Positions 8,345 to 16,888 of a stretch of 37,240 nucleotides of DNA are shown here, in pieces (the stretch's first letter is position 1; every line of letters starts with the position of its first letter). The notes under the pieces are model-generated. The model was given only the letters and a program-made list of their open reading frames with translations, was not told where the DNA came from and ran no database searches. The position numbers and the translations under genes are program-made. Source of the DNA: Bryobacteraceae bacterium (GTDB lineage Bacteria > Acidobacteriota > Terriglobia > Bryobacterales > Bryobacteraceae). Location of the stretch: the NCBI GenBank assembly GCA_025062235.1, contig JANXAE010000016.1:1-37240 (forward strand). The letters run 5' to 3'.

Positions 8345-9094
8345 ATGACGGGCTCCACTGGATCGGCGATCCGGGCGATCGGGCTGGAGAAGCGATACCG
8401 CTCCGGGGATGCCGAGCTCGTGGTCTTCTCGGACTTGGATCTGGAAGTGGCCAGAGGCGAGCGGCTCGCCATCGTGGGGGAATCGGGAGCGGGCAAGTCC
8501 ACGCTGCTTCATTTACTGGGCGGTCTGGACAGGCCGACGAAGGGGACGATATACTTCGGGGAAAAGGAGTTGACGCGGCTGGGGGATGCTGAACTGGCGG
8601 AGTTCCGCAATCGCGAGATCGGTTTCGTCTGGCAGAGTCACTATCTTTTGCCGGAATTCACGGCCTTAGAGAACGTGATGATGCCTTTGCTGATTCGCGG
8701 CTGGACGCGCCAGCAGGCTGCGGAAGTGGCCCGGGACCGGTTGCAGGAGACGGGCTTGGGCGGGAGGTTGCACCATCGGGCTGGGGAGCTTTCTGGGGGT
8801 GAGCAGCAGCGCGTGGCGCTGGCGAGGGCGCTGGTCGGTCAGCCGCGCGTGCTTCTGGCCGATGAGCCTACGGGGAACCTGGACGCCCGGACCGGTGAGA
8901 TGATCATTGCCCTGCTGGCCGAGATCCACCGCACGCACCGGCTGACTTCGGTCTACGTCACGCACAACCTTTCGTTCGCGCGACGCTGCGATCGTATGTT
9001 GAAGCTGGAGGCGGGGAGGCTGTCCGAGATCGAAGAACCCCCGGCCTCGGAGAGGCATCCAACTAAGGGAGAGGGCGGAGCCAGCTATGTTTGA
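8345..9094 (+). CDS. ABC transporter ATP-binding protein, LolD-like
   Basis: 249 residues from the ATG at 8345, preceded by GGGGGG. Walker A GESGAGKST lies at residues 45-53, followed by the Q-loop region IGFVWQSHYLLPEFTALENV, signature LSGGEQQRVALARAL, Walker B VLLADEPTGNLD and switch VYVTHN. The FVWQxHxLLPEFTALENVMMP pattern is characteristic of LolD/MacB-type ATPases, which drive lipoprotein release or mechanotransmission rather than solute import. No LolC/E-type permease is encoded next to it. Instead its last eight bases overlap the start of clpC (ATGTTTGA), so the two are translated from one message. A general LolD-family assignment is secure; the exact partner is not. Confidence 0.93.
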   Translation: MTGSTGSAIRAIGLEKRYRSGDAELVVFSDLDLEVARGERLAIVGESGAGKSTLLHLLGGLDRPTKGTIYFGEKELTRLGDAELAEFRNREIGFVWQSHYLLPEFTALENVMMPLLIRGWTRQQAAEVARDRLQETGLGGRLHHRAGELSGGEQQRVALARALVGQPRVLLADEPTGNLDARTGEMIIALLAEIHRTHRLTSVYVTHNLSFARRCDRMLKLEAGRLSEIEEPPASERHPTKGEGGASYV

Positions 9095-11558
9095 GCGTTA
9101 CACGGAAAAGGCCCGGCGGGTGATCTTCTTCGCCCGTTACGAGGCGAGCCAGTATGGCAGCCCTTACATCGAGACCGAGCACCTGCTGCTCGGACTCCTG
9201 CGCGAAGACAAGGCGCTGGCCAGCCGGTTCCTGCGCTCGGCTTCGGCGGTGGATTCCATCCGCAAGCAGATCGAGGCGCACACCACGATCCGGGAAAAGG
9301 TGCCTACGAGCGTGGATCTGCCGCTGAGTCACGAGTGCAAGCGGGTGCTGGCCTACGCGGCCGAGGAGGCCGAGCGACTCAATCACCGGCACATCGGCAC
9401 GGAGCACCTTTTGCTCGGCTTGCTCCGCGAGGAGCGCTGTTTTGCCGCGGAGCTGCTGCACGAGCGGGGCCTCAGGCTCTCGGCGGTCCGGGAGGAAGTT
9501 GCGCGCGCCTCGAGCGAACGGACCACCAGCCGGCCGAAGGAGACCTCCCTGCTGTCGGAGTTCAGCCGCGACCTCACGCAGGCGGCCGCGGACGGACTGC
9601 TGGATCCCCTCATCGGTCGCGAGAACGAGCTCGAGCGCGTCATCCAGATTCTCTGCCGCCGGACCAAGAACAACCCCGTGCTGATCGGGGAGCCTGGCGT
9701 CGGCAAGACCGCCATCGTCGAGGGCCTCGCCCAGCGCATCGCCGACGGCGACGTTCCCTCTTTCCTGGCCGACAAGCGCATCCTGGCGCTCGATCTGTCG
9801 CTCATCGTGGCTGGCACAAAGTACCGCGGCCAGTTCGAGGAGCGCTTGAAGACCATCATGAAGGAGCTCATGGAGAGCCAGAACGCGATCATCTTCATTG
9901 ACGAGCTCCACACGCTGGTCGGTGCCGGGTCGGCTGAGGGCTCCCTCGACGCGGCCAACATCCTCAAGCCCGCGCTCTCGCGCGGCGAGATCCAGTGCAT
10001 CGGCGCCACTACGCCGGCCGAGTACCGCAAGTCCATCGAGAAGGACCGCTCGCTCGAGCGGCGCTTCCAGGCTGTCAAGGTCCCGCCCCCTACCGAGCAG
10101 GACGCCATCAAGATCCTGTTCGGCATCAAGGAGCGCTACGAAAAGTTCCATGCCGTGGTCTACACGGACGAGGCGATCGAGGCGGCCGTCTACACCAGCA
10201 GCCGCTTCATTCCCGACCGCTACCTCCCGGACAAGGCCATTGACCTCATTGACGAGGCGGGCGCGCGCGTGAAACTGCGCCAGACGACGGTGCCGCCCGA
10301 GGTGGCCGAAGTCCAGAAGCGCATCAAGTTCATCGTCCAGCGCATGGAGAACGCCATCGCCAACCACGAGTTCGAGAAGGCGCGCTTTTATTCGGACGAG
10401 GAGCGCCGCGAGCGCGAGAACCTGCGCCAGTTGCGCGAGAAATACAACCTGGACGATTCCTCGACCGCCGTGGTGACCAAGGACGATATCGAGGAAGTCG
10501 TGGCGCGCTGGACTGGCGTGCCCATGACAGCGATCAAGGAGGAGGAGGTCACCAAGCTGCTCCGCATCGAGCAGGAACTGCACAAGCGCGTGGTCAGTCA
10601 GGACAAGGCCATCTCGGCGGTGGCGCGGGCCATCCGCCGCTCGCGCGCCGGACTGAAATCGCCCAAGCGCCCAGCCGGCGCCTTCCTTTTCCTCGGTCCT
10701 ACCGGCGTGGGCAAGACCGAGGTGGCGCGGGCGCTCGCCGAATTCCTCTTCGGCAGCGAGAAGGCCTTGGTGCGCTTCGACATGTCGGAGTTCATGGAAA
10801 AGCACTCGGTCTCGAAGCTCATCGGCTCCCCGCCCGGCTACGTGGGCTACGAAGAGGGCGGTCAGTTGACCGAGCGCGTGCGCCGGCAGCCCTACTCGGT
10901 CATTCTCTTCGATGAGATCGAAAAGGCGCATCCGGACATCTACAACATCCTGCTCCAGGTGTTCGAGGATGGCCAGTTGACCGACGGGCTGGGCAATACC
11001 GTGGATTTCAAGAACACCATCATCATCATGACCTCGAACATCGGCGCGCGCTTCCTCGAGAAGCGCACCGGCGTCGGCTTCTCCGCGCCCGCCAACGCCG
11101 GCATCCCGCAGAAGGTCGAGGACATGGTGATGGCGGAAGTCAAGCGGGTCTTCAACCCCGAGTTCCTGAACCGCCTCGACGAAGTGATCCTCTTCCAGCC
11201 GCTCACCGACGAGGATCTGCTCAAGATCATTGACCTGCTGGTCGGGCAAATCAACCAGAACCTGGCCTCCAAGCAGATTTGCATCCGGCTCGCCCCGGAC
11301 GCCGCCAAATACATCCTTGAGAAGACCTGCGCCGACCGCAGCTTCGGTGCGCGGCCGCTGCGCCGGGCCTTGCAAAAGTACATCGAGGATCCGCTTTCCG
11401 AGCTGATCATCCAGGGCGCGCTGCCGCAGCCCGCCGAGCTCGAGGTGTTCCTCGGGGACACGGGCATCTTCTGCCGTCCAATAGGGGAGCCCGAGCCGGC
11501 CACGGTGGGCGTAGGTGGCAGCGGAGGCACGAGAGCCTTCCCGTTGTATCGCTTCTGA
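9087..11558 (+). CDS. clpC: AAA+ ATPase ClpC, Clp protease chaperone subunit
   Basis: 823 residues. Two Clp_N repeats occupy residues 3-145. AAA-1 has Walker A GEPGVGKT (201-208) and Walker [15 protein letters not shown]-like helical insert ([20 protein letters not shown]) lies near 410-445 between the rings, as in ClpC rather than ClpA or ClpB. AAA-2 has Walker A GPTGVGKT near 537 and Walker [15 protein letters not shown] near residue 663 (TGVGFSAP) is the loop that docks on ClpP, so it should act as an unfoldase for ClpP and not as a stand-alone disaggregase. The C-terminal D2-small domain ends at [14 protein letters not shown], followed by a divergent tail. No ctsR, mcsA or mcsB is adjacent. 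It is translationally coupled to the LolD-like gene. Confidence 0.96.
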   Translation: MFERYTEKARRVIFFARYEASQYGSPYIETEHLLLGLLREDKALASRFLRSASAVDSIRKQIEAHTTIREKVPTSVDLPLSHECKRVLAYAAEEAERLNHRHIGTEHLLLGLLREERCFAAELLHERGLRLSAVREEVARASSERTTSRPKETSLLSEFSRDLTQAAADGLLDPLIGRENELERVIQILCRRTKNNPVLIGEPGVGKTAIVEGLAQRIADGDVPSFLADKRILALDLSLIVAGTKYRGQFEERLKTIMKELMESQNAIIFIDELHTLVGAGSAEGSLDAANILKPALSRGEIQCIGATTPAEYRKSIEKDRSLERRFQAVKVPPPTEQDAIKILFGIKERYEKFHAVVYTDEAIEAAVYTSSRFIPDRYLPDKAIDLIDEAGARVKLRQTTVPPEVAEVQKRIKFIVQRMENAIANHEFEKARFYSDEERRERENLRQLREKYNLDDSSTAVVTKDDIEEVVARWTGVPMTAIKEEEVTKLLRIEQELHKRVVSQDKAISAVARAIRRSRAGLKSPKRPAGAFLFLGPTGVGKTEVARALAEFLFGSEKALVRFDMSEFMEKHSVSKLIGSPPGYVGYEEGGQLTERVRRQPYSVILFDEIEKAHPDIYNILLQVFEDGQLTDGLGNTVDFKNTIIIMTSNIGARFLEKRTGVGFSAPANAGIPQKVEDMVMAEVKRVFNPEFLNRLDEVILFQPLTDEDLLKIIDLLVGQINQNLASKQICIRLAPDAAKYILEKTCADRSFGARPLRRALQKYIEDPLSELIIQGALPQPAELEVFLGDTGIFCRPIGEPEPATVGVGGSGGTRAFPLYRF

Positions 11559-12463
11559 TCCGTCGCGGGCGTGGCGCTGCCCGATCTCGCCCGAGAGGGA
11601 TTGCGGCGGTGGAGCTCGCCGTGTACCGCCCCAAGAGGAGAAGGTGACTCCTGCCGGGCGCAGCTCTGGCCCGGATCCCCAGCCTGCTCCGGCGCGGGTT
11701 CGCCCGTCGCTTCCCGCAGTGGAGGCGGAGCTCACGCAGATGCATTGCGGGCCGCGCCTCGATGAAGCCCAGCGACGGCACCCGCCGGCAGACCTCGAGC
11801 ACGCGGACAAGCTGCTGACCGCATGCGAAGGGTTTCTCGCCGCTTCGCAGTCCCGGACCTCCTCGGCCATGGTTTCCGCGGCCTCCGCTGGGGGACGCTG
11901 GCTGCCGCTGCTTGCGCGCTCGTGCTCGCCCGCGAAGGCGATCCGCGAGAGGCCGACGCCGAGGCGATACAGCGGACTGTCGCCGGCTGTGTGCGAGCCG
12001 CCACGGCGGCCTTGGCAGCGGCCGGCCCGCGACGTCGTCCGCGCTCTCGGGGAGTCCGGGGGCGCTCCGGGCCGCCTGCCCCTTGGCAACGAAGCCGATC
12101 TCCCTGGAGCACCGATTCGTGCAACGAAGGTTGCGGGACGCGGCCCGACCGCCGGCCCATGCTGCCCCTATGGGCTGCGGCGACCTGCTCGAGGCTCGGG
12201 TGCGGTGCAGATTGAGGAAGCTGGGATGGCGGTTGGGATCCTGCGCAGGCATCCCTCACGCCCGGTGCGCGCGCCTGCGGGCGCGAGGCTTCGCGGCATC
12301 CCGGAGACAGGCGGGACTGACGGGCGATATCGCGGAGCCGGATCGGCACCTGTCGCCCGTTTGGTGCGCGCCGGCTGGTGGGTCGGCGAGAGGCTGTGGC
12401 ACAATGGGCGTTTGTGCTCGCCGCCGGCCAGCGCGGGCGCGCACAACGGAAGAGAAGCACACC
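11559..12463. other. 905-base stretch without a recognisable gene
   Basis: Open frames run through this GC-rich stretch on both strands, but none has a good start site, a recognisable family or a sensible composition. The only readable element is GCTGTGGCACAAT at 12393-12405, whose CACAAT could serve as the -10 of the alkaline phosphatase gene, giving a leader of about 50 bases. I see no tRNA or terminator after clpC. Confidence 0.5.
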
Positions 12464-13570
12464 ATGACCCTGAGCAGAAGGACGTTCGTCGCCCTCGCCG
12501 TTCTGGCCTTGTTCGCCCCGGCGAACGGCGCGCCGCGCAGGGCGCGCAACGTGATCCTGTTCCTCGGCGACGCAGGCGGGATTCCCACGCTGAACGCCGC
12601 CAGCGCGTACGGGCACGGCGCGCCGCAGAGGCTTTACATTCAGCGCATGCCGCACATCGCGCTGATGGATACTTCCACCGCCAGCGAATGGGTCACCGAC
12701 TCGGCAGCCGGCATGACTGCCATCGTCACCGGGCAGAAGACGCATAACGGCGTGGTCTCGCAATCGGCGTCGGCGGTGCGCGGAAAGTCCGACGGCGAGC
12801 CGCTGAAGACCATCCTCGAGCACGCCGAGGAGCGTGGCCTTTCGACTGGCATCGTCACCAACACCGGCGCGGCGGATGCGACTCCGGCCGCCTGCTACGC
12901 CCACTCGAACGACCGCCGCAAAATCGGCGAGATCTTCGTTCAGTTCCTCAAGCCGCGCTTCGGTGACGGTGTGGAGGTGCTGGTCGGCGCCGGGCGCAGC
13001 AAGATTCTCGCCGCGGTGCGCGAACTGGGTGTGGACGCCGAGGCTGCCTTGCGCGAGAGGGGCTACACGCTGCTGGACCGGCCGGGGCCGCTGCCGGCGG
13101 AGGCTCGCCGCGTCGTGGGCTTGTACGACACCGGCGACTTCGATCCCTGGGAGGCGGTCGAGGGAGCCATCCGATTGCTCGAACGCAACCGGCGCGGCTA
13201 TTTCCTCATGGTCGAGTGGGACATGCACGCGGACAACTTGAAGCGCGGGCTCGACCGCGTGCTCCAGATGGACGAGGTCGTCCGCCGCACCGCCGAGCGC
13301 GCCAGCAGGGACACTCTCATCGTGTTCACCGCGGATCATTCCTTCGATCTCCGGCTGCGCGGCGGGCGTAAGGGCGAGCCGCTGTTGGCCGGCGAGCGAT
13401 CGGCGGGACCGGAAAATCGGCCTTACATCAGGGTGGACGGCAGTCACACGGGCGAGGAGGTCCTGGTCGCCGCCCAGGGGCCGGGCGCGGAGCGGGTGCG
13501 TGGGTTCATCTCCAACACCGACCTGTTCCGCATCATGATGGCGGCCTACGGCTGGTTGCCGGAGCGTTGA
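12464..13570 (+). CDS. Alkaline phosphatase family protein, Tat-exported
   Basis: 368 residues. The N-terminus LSRRTFVALAVLALF has a twin-arginine motif followed by a hydrophobic stretch, so export through Tat is likely, with cleavage near residue 23. Metal and catalytic motifs of the PhoA superfamily are present: ILFLGDAGG (Asp36), VTDSAAGMTA with Ser80 as the expected phosphoserine nucleophile, AADATPAACYAHSNDRR, VEWDMHADN, FTADHSFD and DGSHTGEE. In VEWDMHADN the acidic and histidine ligands are closer together than the E-x4-D-x3-H of PhoA. The protein is shorter than E. coli PhoA (about 450 residues precursor). The ATG follows GGAAGAGAAG. The gene overlaps the convergent MFS gene by 25 bases. 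It probably releases phosphate in the periplasm. Confidence 0.9.
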   Translation: MTLSRRTFVALAVLALFAPANGAPRRARNVILFLGDAGGIPTLNAASAYGHGAPQRLYIQRMPHIALMDTSTASEWVTDSAAGMTAIVTGQKTHNGVVSQSASAVRGKSDGEPLKTILEHAEERGLSTGIVTNTGAADATPAACYAHSNDRRKIGEIFVQFLKPRFGDGVEVLVGAGRSKILAAVRELGVDAEAALRERGYTLLDRPGPLPAEARRVVGLYDTGDFDPWEAVEGAIRLLERNRRGYFLMVEWDMHADNLKRGLDRVLQMDEVVRRTAERASRDTLIVFTADHSFDLRLRGGRKGEPLLAGERSAGPENRPYIRVDGSHTGEEVLVAAQGPGAERVRGFISNTDLFRIMMAAYGWLPER

Positions 13571-14748
13571 TGGCGGCGGCTGGCCAGCCCGAAGAGCCAG
13601 GCCGCTCCGAGCAGCATCGAAACCGAAAAGCCCGCGAGCGCGCCGCACGAGACGCCATAGAGCAGGCCCATGAGGGCGCTCCCCGCAAACCAGCTCACCC
13701 CATACGCAGCGTGAAAGATCCCGTAAGCGCTGGCGCGCCGCTCCCCAGGCGCCAGTTCCGCGACGGCCGCCCGCAACACCGATTCCTGTGCGCCCATTCC
13801 CGTCGCCCATAGCGCGAGCCCGGCCAGCGACGCGGCCTTGTTCCCTGTGAAGACGAGCAACGCGCACGGTGCCGCGGCCAGCGCCACGAAGCTGATCAGT
13901 CGCAGGCCGATCCGATCGTACAGGCGACCGAGCCACAGCGCCGCCAGACCGTCCCAGCCCATCGCGGCAGCGTAGAGGATCGCGATCGAAGGGCCGTCGA
14001 AGAGTTGTTCCCCTTGCAGATGGTAGGCGATGAGTGCGAAGTCGGCGTAGCCCGCCGCCCACAACGCAGCTCCCCCCACCGCGAGCCAGAACAGAGGCGG
14101 CAGGCCGTCCGTCGCCGGCGGTGGTGACTTCCCCTCCAACTCGCGCGGGTGCGGCCAGAGCGCGCGGGCCATCGCCAGCGTGGCGATCGCCAACGCTGCC
14201 GGAATGCCCAGCAGGAGGAACGCCCGTCGGTAACTCCCGTGGGCGGACAGGGTCCAAGCAACGAGCGCCGGACCTGCCACGGCGCCCAACTGGTCGAGCG
14301 CTTCGTGCAGCCCGAAGGCCCAGCCTCGCCCCAGGTTCGCTGCGGCGTGCGAGAGCATGGCGTCGCGCGCGGGCGTGCGCATGGCCTTGCCCGCGCGCTC
14401 GGCGACGATCAACAGCGCAGCGACGCGCCAGCTTCCCGCCAGCGCGAGCAACGGAACAGCGGCCAGGTTCACCAGATAGCCGCCGATGGCAATCGCCCAG
14501 TACCGGCGCGTGCGATCGGCGATCAAGCCGGAGAGAAGACGCAACGCGTAGCCGGCCATCTCCCCGAGGCCTGCGACGAAGCCCACCGCTGCCGCGCCCG
14601 CCCCCAGCAGGGCGAGATACGGGCCGCTTACGCTGCGCGCCCCTTCGTAGGTGGCATCGGCCAGCAGGCTCACCAGGCCCAGCAGCACCACGAAGTACAG
14701 GCTGCTGCGCGCGATTCCCGGCCTGGGCCGCATGCCTGATTGTGCCAC
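13546..14748 (-). CDS. MFS transporter
   Basis: 400 residues with about twelve hydrophobic segments. LSGLIADRTRRYWAIAIGGY is the loop 2-3 motif A, RAGKAMRTPARDAMLSHA lies in the helix 4-5 region, and GLAALWLGRLYDRIGLR is the second-half motif. The branch is a general MFS_1 type whose substrate cannot be inferred. The GTG at 14748 is preceded by GAGG eight bases away, inside the end of the dynamin gene. The in-frame ATG at 14733 is an alternative: CACAAT (14744-14739) would place a transcript start almost exactly on it. It follows the dynamin-like GTPase by nine bases and converges on the phosphatase gene. Confidence 0.88.
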   Translation of the reverse strand: MAQSGMRPRPGIARSSLYFVVLLGLVSLLADATYEGARSVSGPYLALLGAGAAAVGFVAGLGEMAGYALRLLSGLIADRTRRYWAIAIGGYLVNLAAVPLLALAGSWRVAALLIVAERAGKAMRTPARDAMLSHAAANLGRGWAFGLHEALDQLGAVAGPALVAWTLSAHGSYRRAFLLLGIPAALAIATLAMARALWPHPRELEGKSPPPATDGLPPLFWLAVGGAALWAAGYADFALIAYHLQGEQLFDGPSIAILYAAAMGWDGLAALWLGRLYDRIGLRLISFVALAAAPCALLVFTGNKAASLAGLALWATGMGAQESVLRAAVAELAPGERRASAYGIFHAAYGVSWFAGSALMGLLYGVSCGALAGFSVSMLLGAAWLFGLASRRHQRSGNQP

Positions 14749-14757
14749 AGCAGAGCC

Positions 14758-16518
14758 TCAGGCGGCCGTGGGCAGCTCCGGCATGCTCTCCCGGATCGCC
14801 TCGCTCAGCGCTCTCAACTGCTCGATGGACCGCGATAGATTCTCGGCCAATTCGCTCGCGCGGAGCGAACTTTCCCTGTGGCGCTGCAGAGCCGCTTCCA
14901 TGGCTTGCCGGATCCCATGGACGGCCTCGTCCAGCCTGGCTTCGAGCGAACGCTCGAAGTCCGAGACGCTCTTCTGCAAACGCCGCTTGAAATCGCAGGC
15001 GACACGCGTGGCGTTGCGATCGAGCTCCTCGGAAACCGCCTTCAGCACGCGCTTCAGCAGATAGCGGCGATACAGGGGACGCGGAAGCAACAGGGGTGCG
15101 TTGCCGAGGCCCCAGTCGAGCAGGGGATCGGTGTAGTAGCCCGTGGGTTCGAGCCAGGCGAGCTCGTCGGCCAGCTCCACCGGATTGATCTCGATGCCGA
15201 ACAGCTCGCCTGCCGTCTGCCGCACGCGGTCTGCAAGCTCGTTGGTGGCCCGCTGGAAGCGAATGGCTAGCGAGCGGAATTCTTCGAAGGCCTGCCGTTC
15301 GACCTCGCGCCTCCATGGTTCGAACAGCTCGTGAACCGTGCGAGCGATGAAACGATCCATTTCGGCGGCGAGCTGACGGCGGGGCAGGGTGGAGGAGGCC
15401 TGGAAGTGTCGCTGCGCCGCGGCCGTCGCCTGCAAGAGCCGGGTTTCAACGAACTGGCGCGCTGCGTCCTCGAGGGAGCTGGACAGGCGCGCCAGTCCGG
15501 CTCGCAATAGCACGCGGTTGTCCTCCCGTTGCTGCCGTGCGAGCTCGAGTTGGCGGTCGAATTCGGCGATTTTCTGCTGCAACTCAACGAGCGGCATGCG
15601 CGCGGCTTGGATCTCGAGGTTCATGAGCATGTGCAGCTCCGCTGCAAGCTCCAGCAGGCGCCGGCCGGCGGCGAACCGGAACACCCCCTTCTTCTCTTCG
15701 CGCAGGAACTGCTCGATCCGGCGCTCCACGGCAGGAAAGCCGCTGCGCTCGAGCAACGAGCGATCGCCGCTCAGTTTGGCCTCCAGCGCCTGCCGCGCAG
15801 AGACGGGAAGGATCTGGCTGCTGTCGGCGGGAAGATCCATCGGCAGGGAGCGACGGGTGAAATCCAGGATTTCGGCCATATGCTCCCGGCTCACCGTATC
15901 CGCCTTGTTCATCACCACGAAGACGCGCCCGACCTGCTTGCCCAGCTCCCGCAGGAATTCCATCTCGGCGGAAGTGAGCGGCGGCTCCGGGGAGGTGATG
16001 AAAATGGCCGCGTCCATGCGCGGCAGGAACTCGTAGGTGGCGCGGGTGTTGTGCTCGTAAATGCTGGCCACCCCGGGAGTGTCGATCAGGGTCAGGCCGC
16101 CGGCAAGGCAAGGGCTCGGATGGCGGACCTCGACGTAAGCCACCTGCCTGGCGTTGCGGGGATTGCCCTGCTCGGTGATGAATTCCGACAGGCGGTCGAG
16201 AGGGATTTCTGCTGTGCGCCCATCTTGAAAGTGCACCAGGCCGTGGGCGCGCTCTCCGTGGCGCAGCAGGGTGACCACGGAGGTCAGGGGCAACACGGCC
16301 ACGGGAAGCACTGGTTCGCCGAGCAGGGCATTCAAAAAAGTGGTCTTGCCGCGCTTGAACTGCCCGACGACGACCAGGTGGAAGCGGTCCTGCTCGATCC
16401 GCTGCGCCAGTTCAGCCGCGGCGGATGCGATACCTTGCTGGTGAATTCCGGCGGCGAGCTCTTGCAGCCTGCGCGCCGCGCTGGAAAGGTCGGCGGCGGT
16501 GTCGGCGCTGACGGTCAT
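14758..16518 (-). CDS. Bacterial dynamin-like GTPase
   Basis: 586 residues from the ATG at 16518; a GTG six codons upstream at 16536 is also possible, and neither has a clear ribosome-binding site. GTPase motifs: G1 GQFKRGKT (residues 52-59), a threonine in LPLTSVVTLL fitting G2, G3 DTPG (146-149) and G4 NKAD (204-207). LNALLGEPVLP after G1 is characteristic of the dynamin family. The rest is mostly helical with long charged segments (residues about 290-586), as expected for the dynamin stalk, and includes a short hydrophobic stretch (GNAPLLLPRPLY) that could be the membrane-contact paddle. Such proteins remodel or repair membranes. It is upstream of an MFS transporter in a probable two-gene operon. 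Confidence 0.9.
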   Translation of the reverse strand: MTVSADTAADLSSAARRLQELAAGIHQQGIASAAAELAQRIEQDRFHLVVVGQFKRGKTTFLNALLGEPVLPVAVLPLTSVVTLLRHGERAHGLVHFQDGRTAEIPLDRLSEFITEQGNPRNARQVAYVEVRHPSPCLAGGLTLIDTPGVASIYEHNTRATYEFLPRMDAAIFITSPEPPLTSAEMEFLRELGKQVGRVFVVMNKADTVSREHMAEILDFTRRSLPMDLPADSSQILPVSARQALEAKLSGDRSLLERSGFPAVERRIEQFLREEKKGVFRFAAGRRLLELAAELHMLMNLEIQAARMPLVELQQKIAEFDRQLELARQQREDNRVLLRAGLARLSSSLEDAARQFVETRLLQATAAAQRHFQASSTLPRRQLAAEMDRFIARTVHELFEPWRREVERQAFEEFRSLAIRFQRATNELADRVRQTAGELFGIEINPVELADELAWLEPTGYYTDPLLDWGLGNAPLLLPRPLYRRYLLKRVLKAVSEELDRNATRVACDFKRRLQKSVSDFERSLEARLDEAVHGIRQAMEAALQRHRESSLRASELAENLSRSIEQLRALSEAIRESMPELPTAA

Positions 16519-16580
16519 CGTGGTGCACAACTTCACAAGATGATGTCTCGGGGAATCACTGGGAGGATCGCCGGGAGGGG

Positions 16581-16609
16581 CTCCTACAGCGATTCCGCCA
16601 CCGTAGGAG
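16581..16609. repeat. 7-bp inverted repeat between dynamin and gnd genes
   Basis: CTCCTAC (16581-16587) and GTAGGAG (16603-16609) are perfect complements separated by 15 bases. The repeat lies in the 370-base region between the divergent dynamin and gnd genes, 63 bases upstream of the dynamin ATG. It could be an operator or a leader hairpin of the dynamin mRNA. Only the repeat itself is observed. Confidence 0.45.
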
Positions 16610-16680
16610 TTATTGGCCGGCGCGGCGGATCGCTCTCCGCTGGGCGCCGGCGGTTGATGGCGAACTCCACCGCCGGTTCT

Positions 16681-16686
16681 AGTATA
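16681..16686 (-). promoter_or_regulatory. -10-like TATACT for the dynamin operon
   Basis: On the minus strand TATACT occupies 16686-16681, predicting a start near 16674 and a leader of about 155 bases that includes the 16581-16609 inverted repeat. No matching -35 was found. Confidence 0.35.
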
Positions 16687-16749
16687 GCGCGCTCAGGCGT
16701 GCCGCGACGCAAGCCGAACAGCTTCGTCATCTGAATCCGGACGGGTCCG

Positions 16750-16755
16750 TATGAT
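16750..16755 (+). promoter_or_regulatory. -10-like TATGAT for the gnd operon
   Basis: TATGAT followed by ATAAGG is the only AT-rich -10-like patch upstream of gnd. It would give a leader of about 125 bases. The -35 is not recognisable. A small palindrome (CGGAC-GG-GTCCG) sits just upstream. Confidence 0.3.
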
Positions 16756-16888
16756 ATAAGGGTAAAGTTGGCGTCGCGCTAGCACGAGCCATTCCCCGCG
16801 GGATCCGGAAAATGGGGCGCTGGTGCGCCCTTCCCGCACGCGCCTCATGCGCTCCGCGCGCGTGACTATTCGTGAAGGAGAAGCAAGC

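Noticed and set aside
9063-12089. Open frame of about 1000 codons on the minus strand opposite clpC
   Set aside because: It is the antisense of clpC in a GC-rich genome, with a low-complexity product, no family match and no start site. The plus-strand product is a complete ClpC.
11823-12215. 130-codon frame starting MRRVSRRFAVPDLLGHGF
   Set aside because: It has a weakly signal-like start but no ribosome-binding site, no recognisable domain and an arginine/proline-rich tail typical of non-coding GC-rich DNA.
12393-12412. TGGCAC as a sigma54 -24 element before the phosphatase, and its copy at 14751-14739
   Set aside because: The matching GC of the -12 element is not at the required distance in either place, so a sigma54 promoter is not supported.
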